The notes under the pieces: model-generated
What the model was told of the DNA's origin: nothing
The model's input: the letters and a program-made list of their open reading frames with translations, nothing else
The model's database searches: none
Position numbers and translations under genes: made by a program
Origin: Dyadobacter pollutisoli
Lineage (GTDB): Bacteria > Bacteroidota > Bacteroidia > Cytophagales > Spirosomataceae
Direction of reading: 5' to 3'
Length of the DNA stretch: 64,000 nt
NCBI RefSeq assembly: GCF_026625565.1
Contig: NZ_CP112998.1
Location: forward strand, 5,024,501 to 5,088,500
Shown here: in pieces, positions 16,107 through 25,067 of the stretch
How the letters are laid out: each line of letters opens with the position of its first letter
Position numbering within the stretch: the stretch's first letter is position 1

Positions 16107-17990
16107 TCAATGTGATGCCAGGGCTGGTCGCTGATAAATTTCAGGTTCCGGCCTGGTTTCAATCCACCAAATCTTGTCCAGTTTCTGGTCGTAGTATCTC
16201 GCAAGCTTTCCTTTAAAGAGAAACACCCGTTTTATTTCTGATTTCAATGGTTTGAGATTACTCCCTATCCCATACGTCTGCCGAAAGCCATCAAGAAAAT
16301 AGGCGTCCTTTTCGAAAGCTGTTGTATCAAATTGATTTGCATCCACTACTTCAAAATTATTTTTAGACAAGTAAGCCGGAGGAGCATCTTTGTGAGTTGG
16401 AAAAGTATAGTAGTACATTCTACTGTTCTTGGAATTATACTGGTCGCTATCAATTCTAATTGGAAATAATTCCGCGACTGGCTGCTCCTCAAAGGCTTTA
16501 TTAATCTCATCGTGTGAGACCTTCTTACCATCCAGGAAAAGCTCGGTTTGCGATTCGTAGCCAACCAATTTTCTTTCCTGGTTAAAATATCCGTTCCCAA
16601 ACTTGACAATAACCTCACTAGGTTTTGGATATGCCCGTTTAAACGCAAGTATTAGATCATTCTCAACTTTAAATTCCGCGGCTTTCTGTATCAGATAAGC
16701 TTTAATGCTCTCTATGTCAGTTTCCTTACCATTCGCGAAGAAATTGTCCCCGTCAGCGAAATATGGAAACTGATTATTTTCATTTCGACCTTTTGGAGTA
16801 AGAAAATAGATATAAAAACGGCTTCTATTAACCATATGCCCTTCAAAACTTGCGCCCCCGCCGAACCGATTATATTCCCCCGATCCATTAATGCCATAAT
16901 ACAGCACTGAATCTTTGTAGTTACTCAGGTCAATCTCATAATGATAAAACCCGTCAGCATCACTGTAAATTGTTGCTTTGAACTTCTCACCTATGTCCAA
17001 CTTCAATGGCATATTTTTCGCGGGCTCTCCCGTTTCACCATCCATTAATATCCCAGCGACGTAAAAGACATTTTCATTTTCTACCTGTTTTCCATCAACC
17101 AACGCTTCGATATTATTTCTGCAAGCCAGTATTAAAACACACATTAATGGCAGCACAAACAGGAACCGGATCAGATGTATCCTGGCAGTCTTCATTTTAT
17201 TCATCATAATAATCCGTTGTTTAAGTGATGAAAAATTAAACTGGTTGGCGATGCGAAACTCGGGTACACCAACCACTTTGAGGAGCAAATACTGATACTG
17301 CTTGATGTCCATACCATTTTCTAATACAGCCCTATCGGCAATGTATTCAAGGTTTTGGCGGATGGCGTAGCGGATCAGCCAGGCAAATGGATTGTACCAA
17401 TTGAGAATGCACAAAAGCTCACTATACAAAATATCAAAAGTGTGTTTTTGCTTCACATGGATAAATTCGTGCAGCACGATTTCCTTCAAATCCTCCTCAC
17501 TATGCAATGCCGGATTTATAAAAATGGCGCTGCCGAAAGAAAATGGTACAATATCTTTCTTACTATGATATATCCTGATGTCCTCATCAGATACAAGCTC
17601 TGAGCTCCTCAGCATTTGAAGGTAAGAAGCAAAGTGTATCCCCAATCTCGCCAACAGCACCAGTGACCCGGCCAGAAGTACAAACGGTAACAATTCCAGC
17701 AAGTTGAAATCCGACTGTGGTATGACAGCGACGACATCGGTAGCAGCCGGATAACCAATCGCAGTTATCGACGGAACCGCCTGTACCATAGTGCTGTTCG
17801 CGATTTCCGTTCGTTCAAGCACCTGGTCAACATCAATGAAAGGAATGATAAAAGAAAGTGCGCTATAACCAAGCAAGTACCAGCGGTTCCAGTTGTAAAA
17901 AGTATAACGGGCCAAAACAAATTGGTAAAAGAGGCTGGTAACCGTCAGTCCCAGCGATAATTTGACGACATACTCGGTGAATGGGGACAT
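16107..17990 (-). CDS. BlaR1/MecR1-like M56 family membrane metallopeptidase
   Basis: 627 residues. About four N-terminal membrane helices (near 10-25, 38-54, 100-115 and, after the peptidase loop, 275-290) enclose a zinc-protease domain with LHEFIHVKQ (HEFIH 174-178) and the third ligand region LEYIAD (Glu about 215). Outside the membrane is a CarboxypepD_reg-like beta domain (AGILMDGETGEPAKNMPLKL) and a C-terminal region with no recognisable penicillin-binding domain. In BlaR1 systems the protease senses an envelope signal and triggers loss of the BlaI repressor. The BlaI-like gene lies 18 bases upstream in the same orientation. The signal and the targets are unknown, as no beta-lactamase is nearby. 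Confidence 0.9.
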   Translation of the reverse strand: MSPFTEYVVKLSLGLTVTSLFYQFVLARYTFYNWNRWYLLGYSALSFIIPFIDVDQVLERTEIANSTMVQAVPSITAIGYPAATDVVAVIPQSDFNLLELLPFVLLAGSLVLLARLGIHFASYLQMLRSSELVSDEDIRIYHSKKDIVPFSFGSAIFINPALHSEEDLKEIVLHEFIHVKQKHTFDILYSELLCILNWYNPFAWLIRYAIRQNLEYIADRAVLENGMDIKQYQYLLLKVVGVPEFRIANQFNFSSLKQRIIMMNKMKTARIHLIRFLFVLPLMCVLILACRNNIEALVDGKQVENENVFYVAGILMDGETGEPAKNMPLKLDIGEKFKATIYSDADGFYHYEIDLSNYKDSVLYYGINGSGEYNRFGGGASFEGHMVNRSRFYIYFLTPKGRNENNQFPYFADGDNFFANGKETDIESIKAYLIQKAAEFKVENDLILAFKRAYPKPSEVIVKFGNGYFNQERKLVGYESQTELFLDGKKVSHDEINKAFEEQPVAELFPIRIDSDQYNSKNSRMYYYTFPTHKDAPPAYLSKNNFEVVDANQFDTTAFEKDAYFLDGFRQTYGIGSNLKPLKSEIKRVFLFKGKLARYYDQKLDKIWWIETRPEPEIYQRPALASH

Positions 17991-18008
17991 AGTTTTGCCG
18001 GTTTGAGC

Positions 18009-18371
18009 CTACTGATCCTTTTTTTCAATCAATCCTATTATTTCTTTCAGTTCATCCGCGGAAATCTTATTTTTTTCCACAAAAAAACTGACCAGTTCCT
18101 TGTAAGAATTCTCAAAATAATCTTTCACCACATTCCCCATAAACTTCTGCTTATAAGCCTCTTCCGTTATAGCCGGAGCATACAAATAGGAGTTCCCGAT
18201 CAATCGGCTTTGCAGATATCCTTTCTTTTCAAGGTTTTTAATTGTGGAGGCCAATGTCGTGTAGGGCGGAAACGGTTCTTCCAGTGCCTGCATGAAAGAT
18301 TTGACATTACCCTCCCCTATTTTCCAAACGGCCTGCATGGCCTGTTCTTCCTGTTGTGTTAACTTTTCCAT
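18009..18371 (-). CDS. BlaI/MecI-family transcriptional repressor
   Basis: 120 residues from ATG 18369-18371 (MEKLTQQEEQAMQAVWK). It is a winged-helix repressor, with recognition region PFPPYTTLASTIKNLEKKGY and YLQSRLIGNSYLYAPAI. The C-terminal dimerisation helices end LKEIIGLIEKK. It represses its own operon with the downstream BlaR1-like protease until cleavage. A longer frame to 18419 exists but would encode the operator DNA, so the internal ATG is preferred. Two dyads immediately upstream of the start support autoregulation. Confidence 0.93.
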   Translation of the reverse strand: MEKLTQQEEQAMQAVWKIGEGNVKSFMQALEEPFPPYTTLASTIKNLEKKGYLQSRLIGNSYLYAPAITEEAYKQKFMGNVVKDYFENSYKELVSFFVEKNKISADELKEIIGLIEKKDQ

Positions 18372-18376
18372 AAATC

Positions 18377-18410
18377 TACGATCTTTTCGTAAATCTACGA
18401 ACATTTCGTA
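18377..18410. promoter_or_regulatory. two TACGA-N5-TCGTA operator dyads for the BlaI-like repressor
   Basis: Two copies of the same dyad, TACGA-N5-TCGTA, occur at 18377-18391 and 18396-18410, centres 19 bases apart, and directly abut the repressor start codon. BlaI/MecI repressors bind short dyads of this layout (family consensus built on TACA/TGTA half-sites), so this is very probably the autoregulatory operator with a lineage-specific half-site TACGA. It could also affect the divergent GH43 gene. Confidence 0.8.
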
Positions 18411-18522
18411 ATAGTCCAAGTATTCATGCTTTTTTCTTTGACTATCATTGAAAATGGTGTCAGCTGATGCCTTATTTCCAAATAAATCCTTTCTTTAGCC
18501 GGACGAAACAACTCATAAGAGA

Positions 18523-20091
18523 ATGAAATTTTTAGCTGCTCTTTTTTCACTGATACTTTTTTGTGCTGGCAATGCTTTTGCCCAGAAGCTGCATCCAGGC
18601 CCGGTTGTTACTTACAGAAACCCCGTCATTGCCGGCGATTTTGCTGACCCTTCGGTTATTCGCGTTGGTGACACTTACTATGCTGCCGGAACTTCGTCGG
18701 AATGGGGGCCAGCCTATCCTATTTATAGTTCCAAAAACCTGGTTGACTGGGAATATGTAGGGCCGGTATTTGCTGACCTGCCTGCATGGACAATGGGCAG
18801 CTACTGGGCGCCGGAGCTGTTCTTTCGCAATGGTACTTTTTACGTTTACTATACCGCCCGGCGGAAATCCGACAAGCAGTCTTTTATTGGTGTAGCCAGC
18901 ACAAAGGATCTGAAAAAGGGTTTTAAAGACCACGGAGTGATCATTGAATGGACCAAAGAGGCAATTGATGCATTCATCGTAGAGGATAAAGGGAAATTAT
19001 TCATCACCTGGAAAGCATATGGGCTGGACAAAGATCGGGGCATCGAAATCCTTGGCGCTGAACTTGCACCCGACGGCTTGAAGGTAACTGGCAAGGAATT
19101 CAGTCTGCTCAAAGCTGATCCTGCTGGCTGGGAATCCGGTGGCGCGGAAGGGCAGGCCATTTTTAAAAGAGGCAATTACTGGTACATGCTTTACTCGGGA
19201 AATGCATGCTGCGGCGACAAATGCGATTATCAGGTAGGGTTCGCGAGAGCCGAAAAGCTGCAAGGGCCCTGGACAAAATATGCAGGAAATCCTGTCCTTT
19301 TTGGCGACGACACCTGGAAATGCCCTGGCCACGGAACGGTTGTGGTGACGCCTGACAACCGCTATTTCTATTTGCACCATGCTTACAATGGTATCGATTT
19401 CACGTTCGGCGGGCGCCAAGGCATGCTTAGCGAGCTGGTATGGGATGAAACTTCTAAATGGCCGGCCTTCAGGTACGGCAGGACTCCCCCGGCGCAGGCC
19501 GAAGCCCCGATGGGTGCCAGTGCGATCGCTAATTTCGACCTGCTGATCAATTATGAAAGAGACACATTGAAAGCACCTTGGGTTTATGATGTCAGTTTTC
19601 CAAAACCGAAGTTCGCAGTACAAAACGAATCGCTTCAAATTGAAAATAATAACAAGATCAGCACCGGAAACTTTCTGGGACTAACCATTAAAAAAGGCAA
19701 CTATACCTTCACAGCGGATGTGGTTGCCAAAAATGATCTGATCCAGAGTATCATTGTTTACGGTGACGCGAACAATGCACTCGGTTATGGCGTACACAGC
19801 AACCGCATTGAATTATGGCAGGTGAAAGACGGTGTGCACGAAGTGATCAAAACGCAGGAAATTCCGGAAAAATATAAAGACATCAAACTCAGGCTGCAAA
19901 GTCGCTATGGCCGTTTTTACGAGTTCAGCTGGGATGTGAAAGGCCAAAAAATTGACTCGCTGACCAGTTCTGTCCAGATAGAAAAGCCCTGGCTGCCACG
20001 TTGGGACAGGGCGCCGAGAATTGGGATTAACGTCTCCGGAAACGGATCCGGCAAAAGCGAGGTCAAAGCAATTCAGATGAAGTACGAGTAG
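18523..20091 (+). CDS. glycoside hydrolase family 43-like secreted enzyme
   Basis: 522 residues with signal peptide (cleavage near AFAQ, 20-21). The five-bladed propeller of GH43 is recognisable: NPVIAGDFADPSVIRVGDTY (catalytic base Asp about 42), SYWAPELFFRNGTFYVYY, AIDAFIVEDKGKLFITW (pKa-modulating Asp about 149) and GGAEGQAIFKRGNYWYMLYS (general acid Glu about 209). The C-terminal 190 residues form a likely beta-sandwich accessory domain. Expected activity is on arabinose- or xylose-containing glycans, at the periplasm or surface. It is monocistronic, divergent from the BlaI-like gene, with a hairpin right after the stop. The exact subfamily and substrate are not assignable by eye. Confidence 0.9.
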   Translation: MKFLAALFSLILFCAGNAFAQKLHPGPVVTYRNPVIAGDFADPSVIRVGDTYYAAGTSSEWGPAYPIYSSKNLVDWEYVGPVFADLPAWTMGSYWAPELFFRNGTFYVYYTARRKSDKQSFIGVASTKDLKKGFKDHGVIIEWTKEAIDAFIVEDKGKLFITWKAYGLDKDRGIEILGAELAPDGLKVTGKEFSLLKADPAGWESGGAEGQAIFKRGNYWYMLYSGNACCGDKCDYQVGFARAEKLQGPWTKYAGNPVLFGDDTWKCPGHGTVVVTPDNRYFYLHHAYNGIDFTFGGRQGMLSELVWDETSKWPAFRYGRTPPAQAEAPMGASAIANFDLLINYERDTLKAPWVYDVSFPKPKFAVQNESLQIENNNKISTGNFLGLTIKKGNYTFTADVVAKNDLIQSIIVYGDANNALGYGVHSNRIELWQVKDGVHEVIKTQEIPEKYKDIKLRLQSRYGRFYEFSWDVKGQKIDSLTSSVQIEKPWLPRWDRAPRIGINVSGNGSGKSEVKAIQMKYE

Positions 20092-20098
20092 TTTTTTT

Positions 20099-20131
20099 AA
20101 TCCAACAGGAGGCCAAACCTCCTGTTGGATT
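20099..20131. terminator. 14-bp hairpin between convergent genes
   Basis: Perfect inverted repeat, arms 20099-20112 and 20118-20131 with 5-base loop, seven bases after the GH43 stop and 16 before the SDR stop. It is well placed as a shared terminator, but there is no T-run 3' of the stem on either strand (the T-run GTTTTTTTAA precedes the stem on +). Termination efficiency is therefore uncertain. Confidence 0.6.
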
Positions 20132-20147
20132 AGCCCATCTCCCGGGG

Positions 20148-20987
20148 CTAGAAATCCGTTGAAAATGTAATATCCTTATTCGCCTCAATGCCATCTGTCA
20201 GCATTTTGATCTTGTAATTTGCATACTGATAAGCATCCGAACCGAGCAACAGGCGCAATGGCGGTTCCGGCAATTGAGCAGTGCTGATCATTACCTCAGC
20301 AGCTTTTTGAGGATCGCCGGGCTGGGTGCCTGGAATATCCTGCGCATGCATACGTTTGGTTTCGGCAATGTCGCTGTAATCGGCGATCGGGTTTGCCGCT
20401 GTCACAATCGATCCGCCATTCAGGAAATTAGTACGAAAGTAACCCGGTTCGATGATCGTAACATTGATACCAAATGGTTTTACTTCCTGCGCCAACGCTT
20501 CGGACAAGCCCTCTACTGCGAACTTGGTACCACAATAAACGCCCCAGCCAGCTCCGGCGATCAGCCCGAAGACAGATGAAATGTTGAGGATATGACCCGA
20601 TTTTGCCTCACGCATATGCGGCAAAACCGCTCTCGTCACATTCAGCAATCCAAATACGTTCACATCAAAATTCGCCTGTACTTCCTGACTGGATGATTCT
20701 TCAATCCCGCCGATTAATCCGTAACCCGCATTATTTACCAGTACATCAATGGTTTTGAATTTCTCGATGGCCTGACTTACTGCTTTTGCAATGCTTTCTT
20801 CATTGATCAGATCCATTTGAAGTGGCAGAAATTGATCGGACGTTACATTCACCGCAGCTTTAAGTCCGTCGAGGTTGCGGGCGGTTGCTACCACATTGTA
20901 GCCTTGGGATAGGAGTTTTTGGACTAATACCAGACCTAAACCTTGGGAGGTTCCAGTCACAAACCATGTTTTTCTTTGCGTTTCCAT
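20148..20987 (-). CDS. short-chain dehydrogenase/reductase (SDR)
   Basis: 279 residues from ATG 20985-20987 (METQRKTWFVTGTSQGLG). Motifs are TGTSQGLG, NNAGYG, catalytic Ser in LNISSVFG and YCGTK (Tyr/Lys). ATARN after the second strand suggests NADP preference. An extra 59 codons are open upstream but unlike any SDR N-terminus. The gene lies just downstream of an AraC-type regulator in the same direction (79 bases), a very common pairing for stress- or xenobiotic-related oxidoreductases. The substrate is unknown. Confidence 0.92.
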   Translation of the reverse strand: METQRKTWFVTGTSQGLGLVLVQKLLSQGYNVVATARNLDGLKAAVNVTSDQFLPLQMDLINEESIAKAVSQAIEKFKTIDVLVNNAGYGLIGGIEESSSQEVQANFDVNVFGLLNVTRAVLPHMREAKSGHILNISSVFGLIAGAGWGVYCGTKFAVEGLSEALAQEVKPFGINVTIIEPGYFRTNFLNGGSIVTAANPIADYSDIAETKRMHAQDIPGTQPGDPQKAAEVMISTAQLPEPPLRLLLGSDAYQYANYKIKMLTDGIEANKDITFSTDF

Positions 20988-21066
20988 ATTGATTAATTTT
21001 ATGGAACAAAGGAAACAGGATTGCCAAAACAGCTCTTTATTCAAATAACAGGCATATTTGTGATTT

Positions 21067-22008
21067 TCAAATATGGATGGCCGAACCAAATGAATTCCTG
21101 AATATAGAAGGTGAAATTTTCTCCTTTCGGTGAAAGAATGTCGTAAAACTGGCCTGTTCTGCAAATCCCAGCGCTCCGCTGATCGACTGAATATCCCAGT
21201 CGGTATGTTTCAGTAAAACTTTTGCTTCGTACAACATTCGCTCCTGGATATGCTCCCGGAGCGTTTTGCCGGTCTGGTTTTTCACCAGCGCATTCAAATA
21301 ATTGGGATGTACATTCAGCTGATCCGCAAATTCAGCAGCCGTCTTCGTCTTCACCAGATCAGAAGGATTCTGTATCTGAAATGCAGATTCCAGTAATGAC
21401 AGAAATCCGTGTACATAGCTGTAACTTTCTGAAACACCTACATCCGGCAGATTTTTACCAGCCCGTTGCGCCTCCAAAAGAATCAATTGCAGATGCAGAA
21501 AGATCGCTTGCTTCTTGTCTTCGTTTGTCCCCCGGTCTTCCCTGAATATGAGTTCAAAATATTGATTGATTTGCTCAGACTGATCATCATTCAGCTGTAT
21601 TACGGCCTTTTCCGGCTGGAAATAAGTGTACGTCCTGAAAAGATTAAGCATATGTGCCGTATTATCAAAGAAATTGGGATGGATCAGACAGAAGTGCCCC
21701 TCGGCATTCGGGCCCGCAGAATGCCAGGAAATGATTTCGTCGGGATGGATGAAAGCGATCATGCCGGGGCCTAACAAGTATTGATATAAACCAATGGTCA
21801 GTACACCCGTACCCTCTGTCACATGCATGACTTTGTAAAAATTCCTCCGGTTCGGCGATATGTAAGCGTTCGCAGGATAATCCTTTCGGTTTTTAATGCT
21901 AAAATACGTTTCCTCAGGCAGGTAGGGCTCCACTTTCAGTAGCGGCATCTGAAAGTTGGTCTGCTCAAATACTTCTATCTCAAGGCGGGGAATTTTTGAT
22001 TGCTGCAT
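21067..22008 (-). CDS. AraC family transcriptional regulator
   Basis: 313 residues from ATG 22006-22008 (MQQSKIPRLEIEVF). The N-terminal half is a cupin-like sensing domain (VMHVTEGTGVLTIGLYQYLL, then PGMIAFIHPDEIISWHS). The C-terminal 100 residues contain the two helix-turn-helix units of AraC proteins: AAEFADQLNVHPNYLNALVK and SISGALGFAEQASFTTFFHR. It probably controls the SDR gene directly downstream. A TTG two codons upstream (22014) is a possible alternative start. Confidence 0.93.
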   Translation of the reverse strand: MQQSKIPRLEIEVFEQTNFQMPLLKVEPYLPEETYFSIKNRKDYPANAYISPNRRNFYKVMHVTEGTGVLTIGLYQYLLGPGMIAFIHPDEIISWHSAGPNAEGHFCLIHPNFFDNTAHMLNLFRTYTYFQPEKAVIQLNDDQSEQINQYFELIFREDRGTNEDKKQAIFLHLQLILLEAQRAGKNLPDVGVSESYSYVHGFLSLLESAFQIQNPSDLVKTKTAAEFADQLNVHPNYLNALVKNQTGKTLREHIQERMLYEAKVLLKHTDWDIQSISGALGFAEQASFTTFFHRKEKISPSIFRNSFGSAIHI

Positions 22009-22206
22009 ATCCAAAAATACAAATTGTTTTTTCTATCACCTGAACATTCAGCGCAACGATTTCAAGAATTTACGGGGTGTCTGCAACGGCGGGCGGTGCA
22101 TTTCTTGTCTATGAGTTTGGAGTTGAGAATCCATGATTTGGCGGTTTCTTTAATTCTAAACTATACGCAATGAATCGTTTACAGCCATTCCTAAACCGGA
22201 CCAGTC

Positions 22207-24372
22207 ATGAGACATTATTTTCTACTCGCCTTATTTACCGCTATTATCTGCACGGGAAACCTGTTTGCTCAGGGTAAAAAATACAGGCTTGTACAAGAAG
22301 GCAAGGGCATTAAGGTCATTGAAGACCACTTCACAGCTTCAACACTACGAACCGCAGCTCACGACATCACGGTTAACATCACACCCAATGCCGCAAGGCC
22401 TGAAAGTGCGATTGATGTACACATATATTTTGCGCCCTCCGTTAATATCGAATCCGTTGGGCATATGGTTTTAACTGCGAAACCGGCATGTACGGTGGTT
22501 AATTGTAACGACCCCTCCATTACTTCCAGTTATCTATCTTCAAAAATTATTAATAAAACGGCCCGTACTGTCGATTTTACGATCGGTGGCCTCTTACCTT
22601 TTAAAGAATACCTTTTTTGGGGCGCGGTATTTGGTTTGGACGGTGACCGGTGTTCAGGTTCAGATTTGGCGTGGATACCATTCAAAACCGCGCCAACACC
22701 TGCGCCCAAGCCTGAGAAAATGCTGCTCATAATCAATAAGGAATTCGAAGGCAATGCGCGCCTGAACGCAGCTCTGGACACCTACGAGGACGACATTGCA
22801 GCCAGCAACCCAATGCTAACCATTGTTAAATACTACATTGAAGACAACAACCTTCAAAAAGGTGCGCTATACCAGGATATTCGGAGGAGATTCAAAGATG
22901 AAAATCTGACCTATCTGTTTTTTCTGGGGAGTAATGCCGCATTGACCGGTTACAGGATCATGCTGGACAATAACGGCGCACCGGTAAACGCATTCGTTCA
23001 ATTTACTTTCTCATACTATGCACACCCCTTATACACAACGTTCGAATATGACGCGTCGGACGACAGGTTCAAATTTTTTGACCGTCAGGATCTCTGTGCT
23101 ACCCCTCCCACCGAAGTAAGGCCGGAAGTTTTTCAGCAACAAAATGCGATGGTATCCATGGGTATGATATTGCCCGATGTTAATTTTAATACGGAGCAAA
23201 AGATTGACTACCTCGTTAATTATTTCAACAAAGTACATTCATTCCGTAGCGGAAATATTTCGTTTGAGAAAAAAGTGCTCATTACCGATGGTTTCGTGAG
23301 TGAGCAAGAGGTGGTCGACCTCGCGGAGATCAATGGTGCCTGGACCTCCGCAGAAGTATTGCAGTACGGCAGGACGAAAGATCCGGATTACTCAGGAGAT
23401 GACCCGGTCTGGAAGAGTGACTTTATCAACAAGCTGGGAACCAAATCCTATGAGATTTTTTCTCTGACATTACACGGAACCTGGAATTACCATTCGTTCG
23501 GGATTTACAATCAGGATATTGCCAACCTGCCGCAACTCAATACCAGACTTATCGATCTGTATTCGTGCAGTGTCGGAGCTTTTAACGGCCCCGATTATCT
23601 GGCGGGACGCTACCTCGGCAAGGGTAATGTGCTGAATGTGCATGCATTTAGTGAAAACATAGGCGTATTTACAGAAAGTGGGAAGAGCGGCTTGAAGCAA
23701 TTGTACAACGACGGCGGCCCCTATCAATATTTGTCCCAGGGGTTTAACATCAGCAATGCATACCGGTACGCGCATTCATACCAGGAAGCCGAGCTTATCC
23801 TGGGAGACCCGTTGCTCAAATTGCGTTCAGAGTCTTCATTGCCTGTAACGCTGGAAATTTTCAACGCACAAAAACAGGAAACGCAATCGTGGCTGACCTG
23901 GTCGACGTCGCAAGAAGTCAACAGTGACCGGTTTGAGATCGAACATAGCAGCACCGGCAAAAAATGGGACAAGATAGGCTCCGTTATGACCAGCGGAAGC
24001 AAACCCGGCAGCCATTCGTATGAGTTTACACACCGGTCACCAGTACCGGGACCAAATCTTTATCGCTTAAAAATGATCGACACAGATGGAACATTCTCTT
24101 ATTCCAAAATTGAAAATGTATCGTTCCCGAGCGAAAAACTGATCTCGATCTTTCCGAATCCGGTGTCAGAAAAGTTGTATATACCAGTTTCCAAACTACC
24201 TGATGTAAAATCCGTGAGCATACTGAATTCGCTAGGGCAGTCTACCCGGAACTTCACCAATGTGTCTGCCGAAGGCCTTGTGTTGACTGGCCTGCAAGCC
24301 GGAATTTATACGGTGCGCATTGAAATGAATGATGGCAAAATGGTCACAGAGAAAATTGTTAAAGCCAAATAA
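22207..24372 (+). CDS. C25 (gingipain-like) caspase-fold protein with T9SS sorting domain
   Basis: 721 residues with signal peptide (cleavage near FAQ, 20-22). An N-terminal beta domain is followed by a region resembling the C25 peptidase core: a catalytic-type His in SLTLHGTWNYHSF (His about 423) and a Cys in LIDLYSCSVGAFNG (Cys about 454), then the family marker AELILGDPLLKLR (about 528-540). A Fn3-like linker leads to a type A T9SS C-terminal domain (ISIFPNPVSEKLYIP to the final TEKIVKAK), so the protein should be exported across the outer membrane and attached to the surface or released. The activity is inferred. Gingipain-like folds without protease activity exist, so it might be a structural or sorting-related relative. 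It stands alone. Confidence 0.8.
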   Translation: MRHYFLLALFTAIICTGNLFAQGKKYRLVQEGKGIKVIEDHFTASTLRTAAHDITVNITPNAARPESAIDVHIYFAPSVNIESVGHMVLTAKPACTVVNCNDPSITSSYLSSKIINKTARTVDFTIGGLLPFKEYLFWGAVFGLDGDRCSGSDLAWIPFKTAPTPAPKPEKMLLIINKEFEGNARLNAALDTYEDDIAASNPMLTIVKYYIEDNNLQKGALYQDIRRRFKDENLTYLFFLGSNAALTGYRIMLDNNGAPVNAFVQFTFSYYAHPLYTTFEYDASDDRFKFFDRQDLCATPPTEVRPEVFQQQNAMVSMGMILPDVNFNTEQKIDYLVNYFNKVHSFRSGNISFEKKVLITDGFVSEQEVVDLAEINGAWTSAEVLQYGRTKDPDYSGDDPVWKSDFINKLGTKSYEIFSLTLHGTWNYHSFGIYNQDIANLPQLNTRLIDLYSCSVGAFNGPDYLAGRYLGKGNVLNVHAFSENIGVFTESGKSGLKQLYNDGGPYQYLSQGFNISNAYRYAHSYQEAELILGDPLLKLRSESSLPVTLEIFNAQKQETQSWLTWSTSQEVNSDRFEIEHSSTGKKWDKIGSVMTSGSKPGSHSYEFTHRSPVPGPNLYRLKMIDTDGTFSYSKIENVSFPSEKLISIFPNPVSEKLYIPVSKLPDVKSVSILNSLGQSTRNFTNVSAEGLVLTGLQAGIYTVRIEMNDGKMVTEKIVKAK

Positions 24373-24421
24373 GGTTATGGCTGCGGACCAGGCGGAAAAT
24401 TATTATTACCTATCAGTGTTG

Positions 24422-24458
24422 AAAAAATCACGCGCGGAGGTGATTACACCTTCGCGCG
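24422..24458 (-). terminator. Rho-independent terminator overlapping the YdeI-like stop codon
   Basis: Arms 24447-24458 and 24431-24442 form a 12-bp GC-rich stem (one G-T pair) with a 4-base loop. On the minus strand it is followed by TGATTTTTTC. The first arm contains the last sense codons of the YdeI-like gene and the stop codon lies in the loop region, so coding sequence and terminator are merged. It may also serve the convergent C25 gene. Confidence 0.8.
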
Positions 24459-25022
24459 CTGGTTATGAGCAGCCATTTCAACGGTTTGAATGATCCGTTG
24501 CTGGCGGGTTTCAGGTCGTTTTGCGCTCGAAATCCAGTCCAGGATCTGACGTTTTGCAGATTTTGGAAAAGCCTGAAAATGCTTTTCAGCCGCGTCATTT
24601 TTGGCAAGCAGCTCTTGCAGGTCCTCAGGAACCACTCCATTCTCCGCGTCAACCAAAGCATCCCAGGTACCGGTCTTTTTGGCTAGATCAATGGTTGCCT
24701 GGCCAGCCGGGGTCATCAGTCCCTCTGCGGTCATCCGCTCGACCCGCTCCTTGTTGGTGCTGCTCCATTTGCCTTTTGCTTTTCTCGGTGTAAACATCAG
24801 GTAACTGCTCTCCTCGTCACGTTTTAGTGATTTAGAGTCGATCCATCCAAAACAAAGCGCTTCTTCAATGGATTCGGGATAATAGACACTGGTTTTACTG
24901 CTTTTTTTGTGATGAATGATCAGCCACACCGCTTTTTCCTTCTGACCATTTCTTTCGAGCCAGTCACGCCATTCTGCACGGGTTTCGGCATGGAGCGCCG
25001 GAATATCGTTTTTCGTTTCCAT
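24444..25022 (-). CDS. YdeI/OmpD-associated family protein
   Basis: 192 residues, soluble. Family features are RAEWRDWLERNGQKEKAVWL, the SVYYPESIEEALCFGWIDS core and FTPRKAKGKWSSTNKERVER, with a C-terminal DUF1905-associated helical part (FPKSAKRQILDWISSAKRPE). These proteins are widespread and of unproven function; the name comes from an association with OmpD in enteric bacteria. It starts at ATG 25020-25022, directly after (45 bases) the small VOC gene on the same strand. The final codons lie inside the terminator stem. Confidence 0.9.
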   Translation of the reverse strand: METKNDIPALHAETRAEWRDWLERNGQKEKAVWLIIHHKKSSKTSVYYPESIEEALCFGWIDSKSLKRDEESSYLMFTPRKAKGKWSSTNKERVERMTAEGLMTPAGQATIDLAKKTGTWDALVDAENGVVPEDLQELLAKNDAAEKHFQAFPKSAKRQILDWISSAKRPETRQQRIIQTVEMAAHNQRAKV

Positions 25023-25067
25023 AGTATTCAGCTAGCTTTTAGTTTTGATCATAGTGCACCTCCCTGC

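Noticed and set aside
18997..19638. 213-codon minus frame within the GH43 gene
   Set aside because: Antisense to conserved GH43 motifs; no recognisable domain or start signal.
20987..21164. 59-residue N-terminal extension of the SDR
   Set aside because: The extension has no SDR features and overlaps the AraC gene end; the ATG at 20987 starts directly before the dinucleotide loop.
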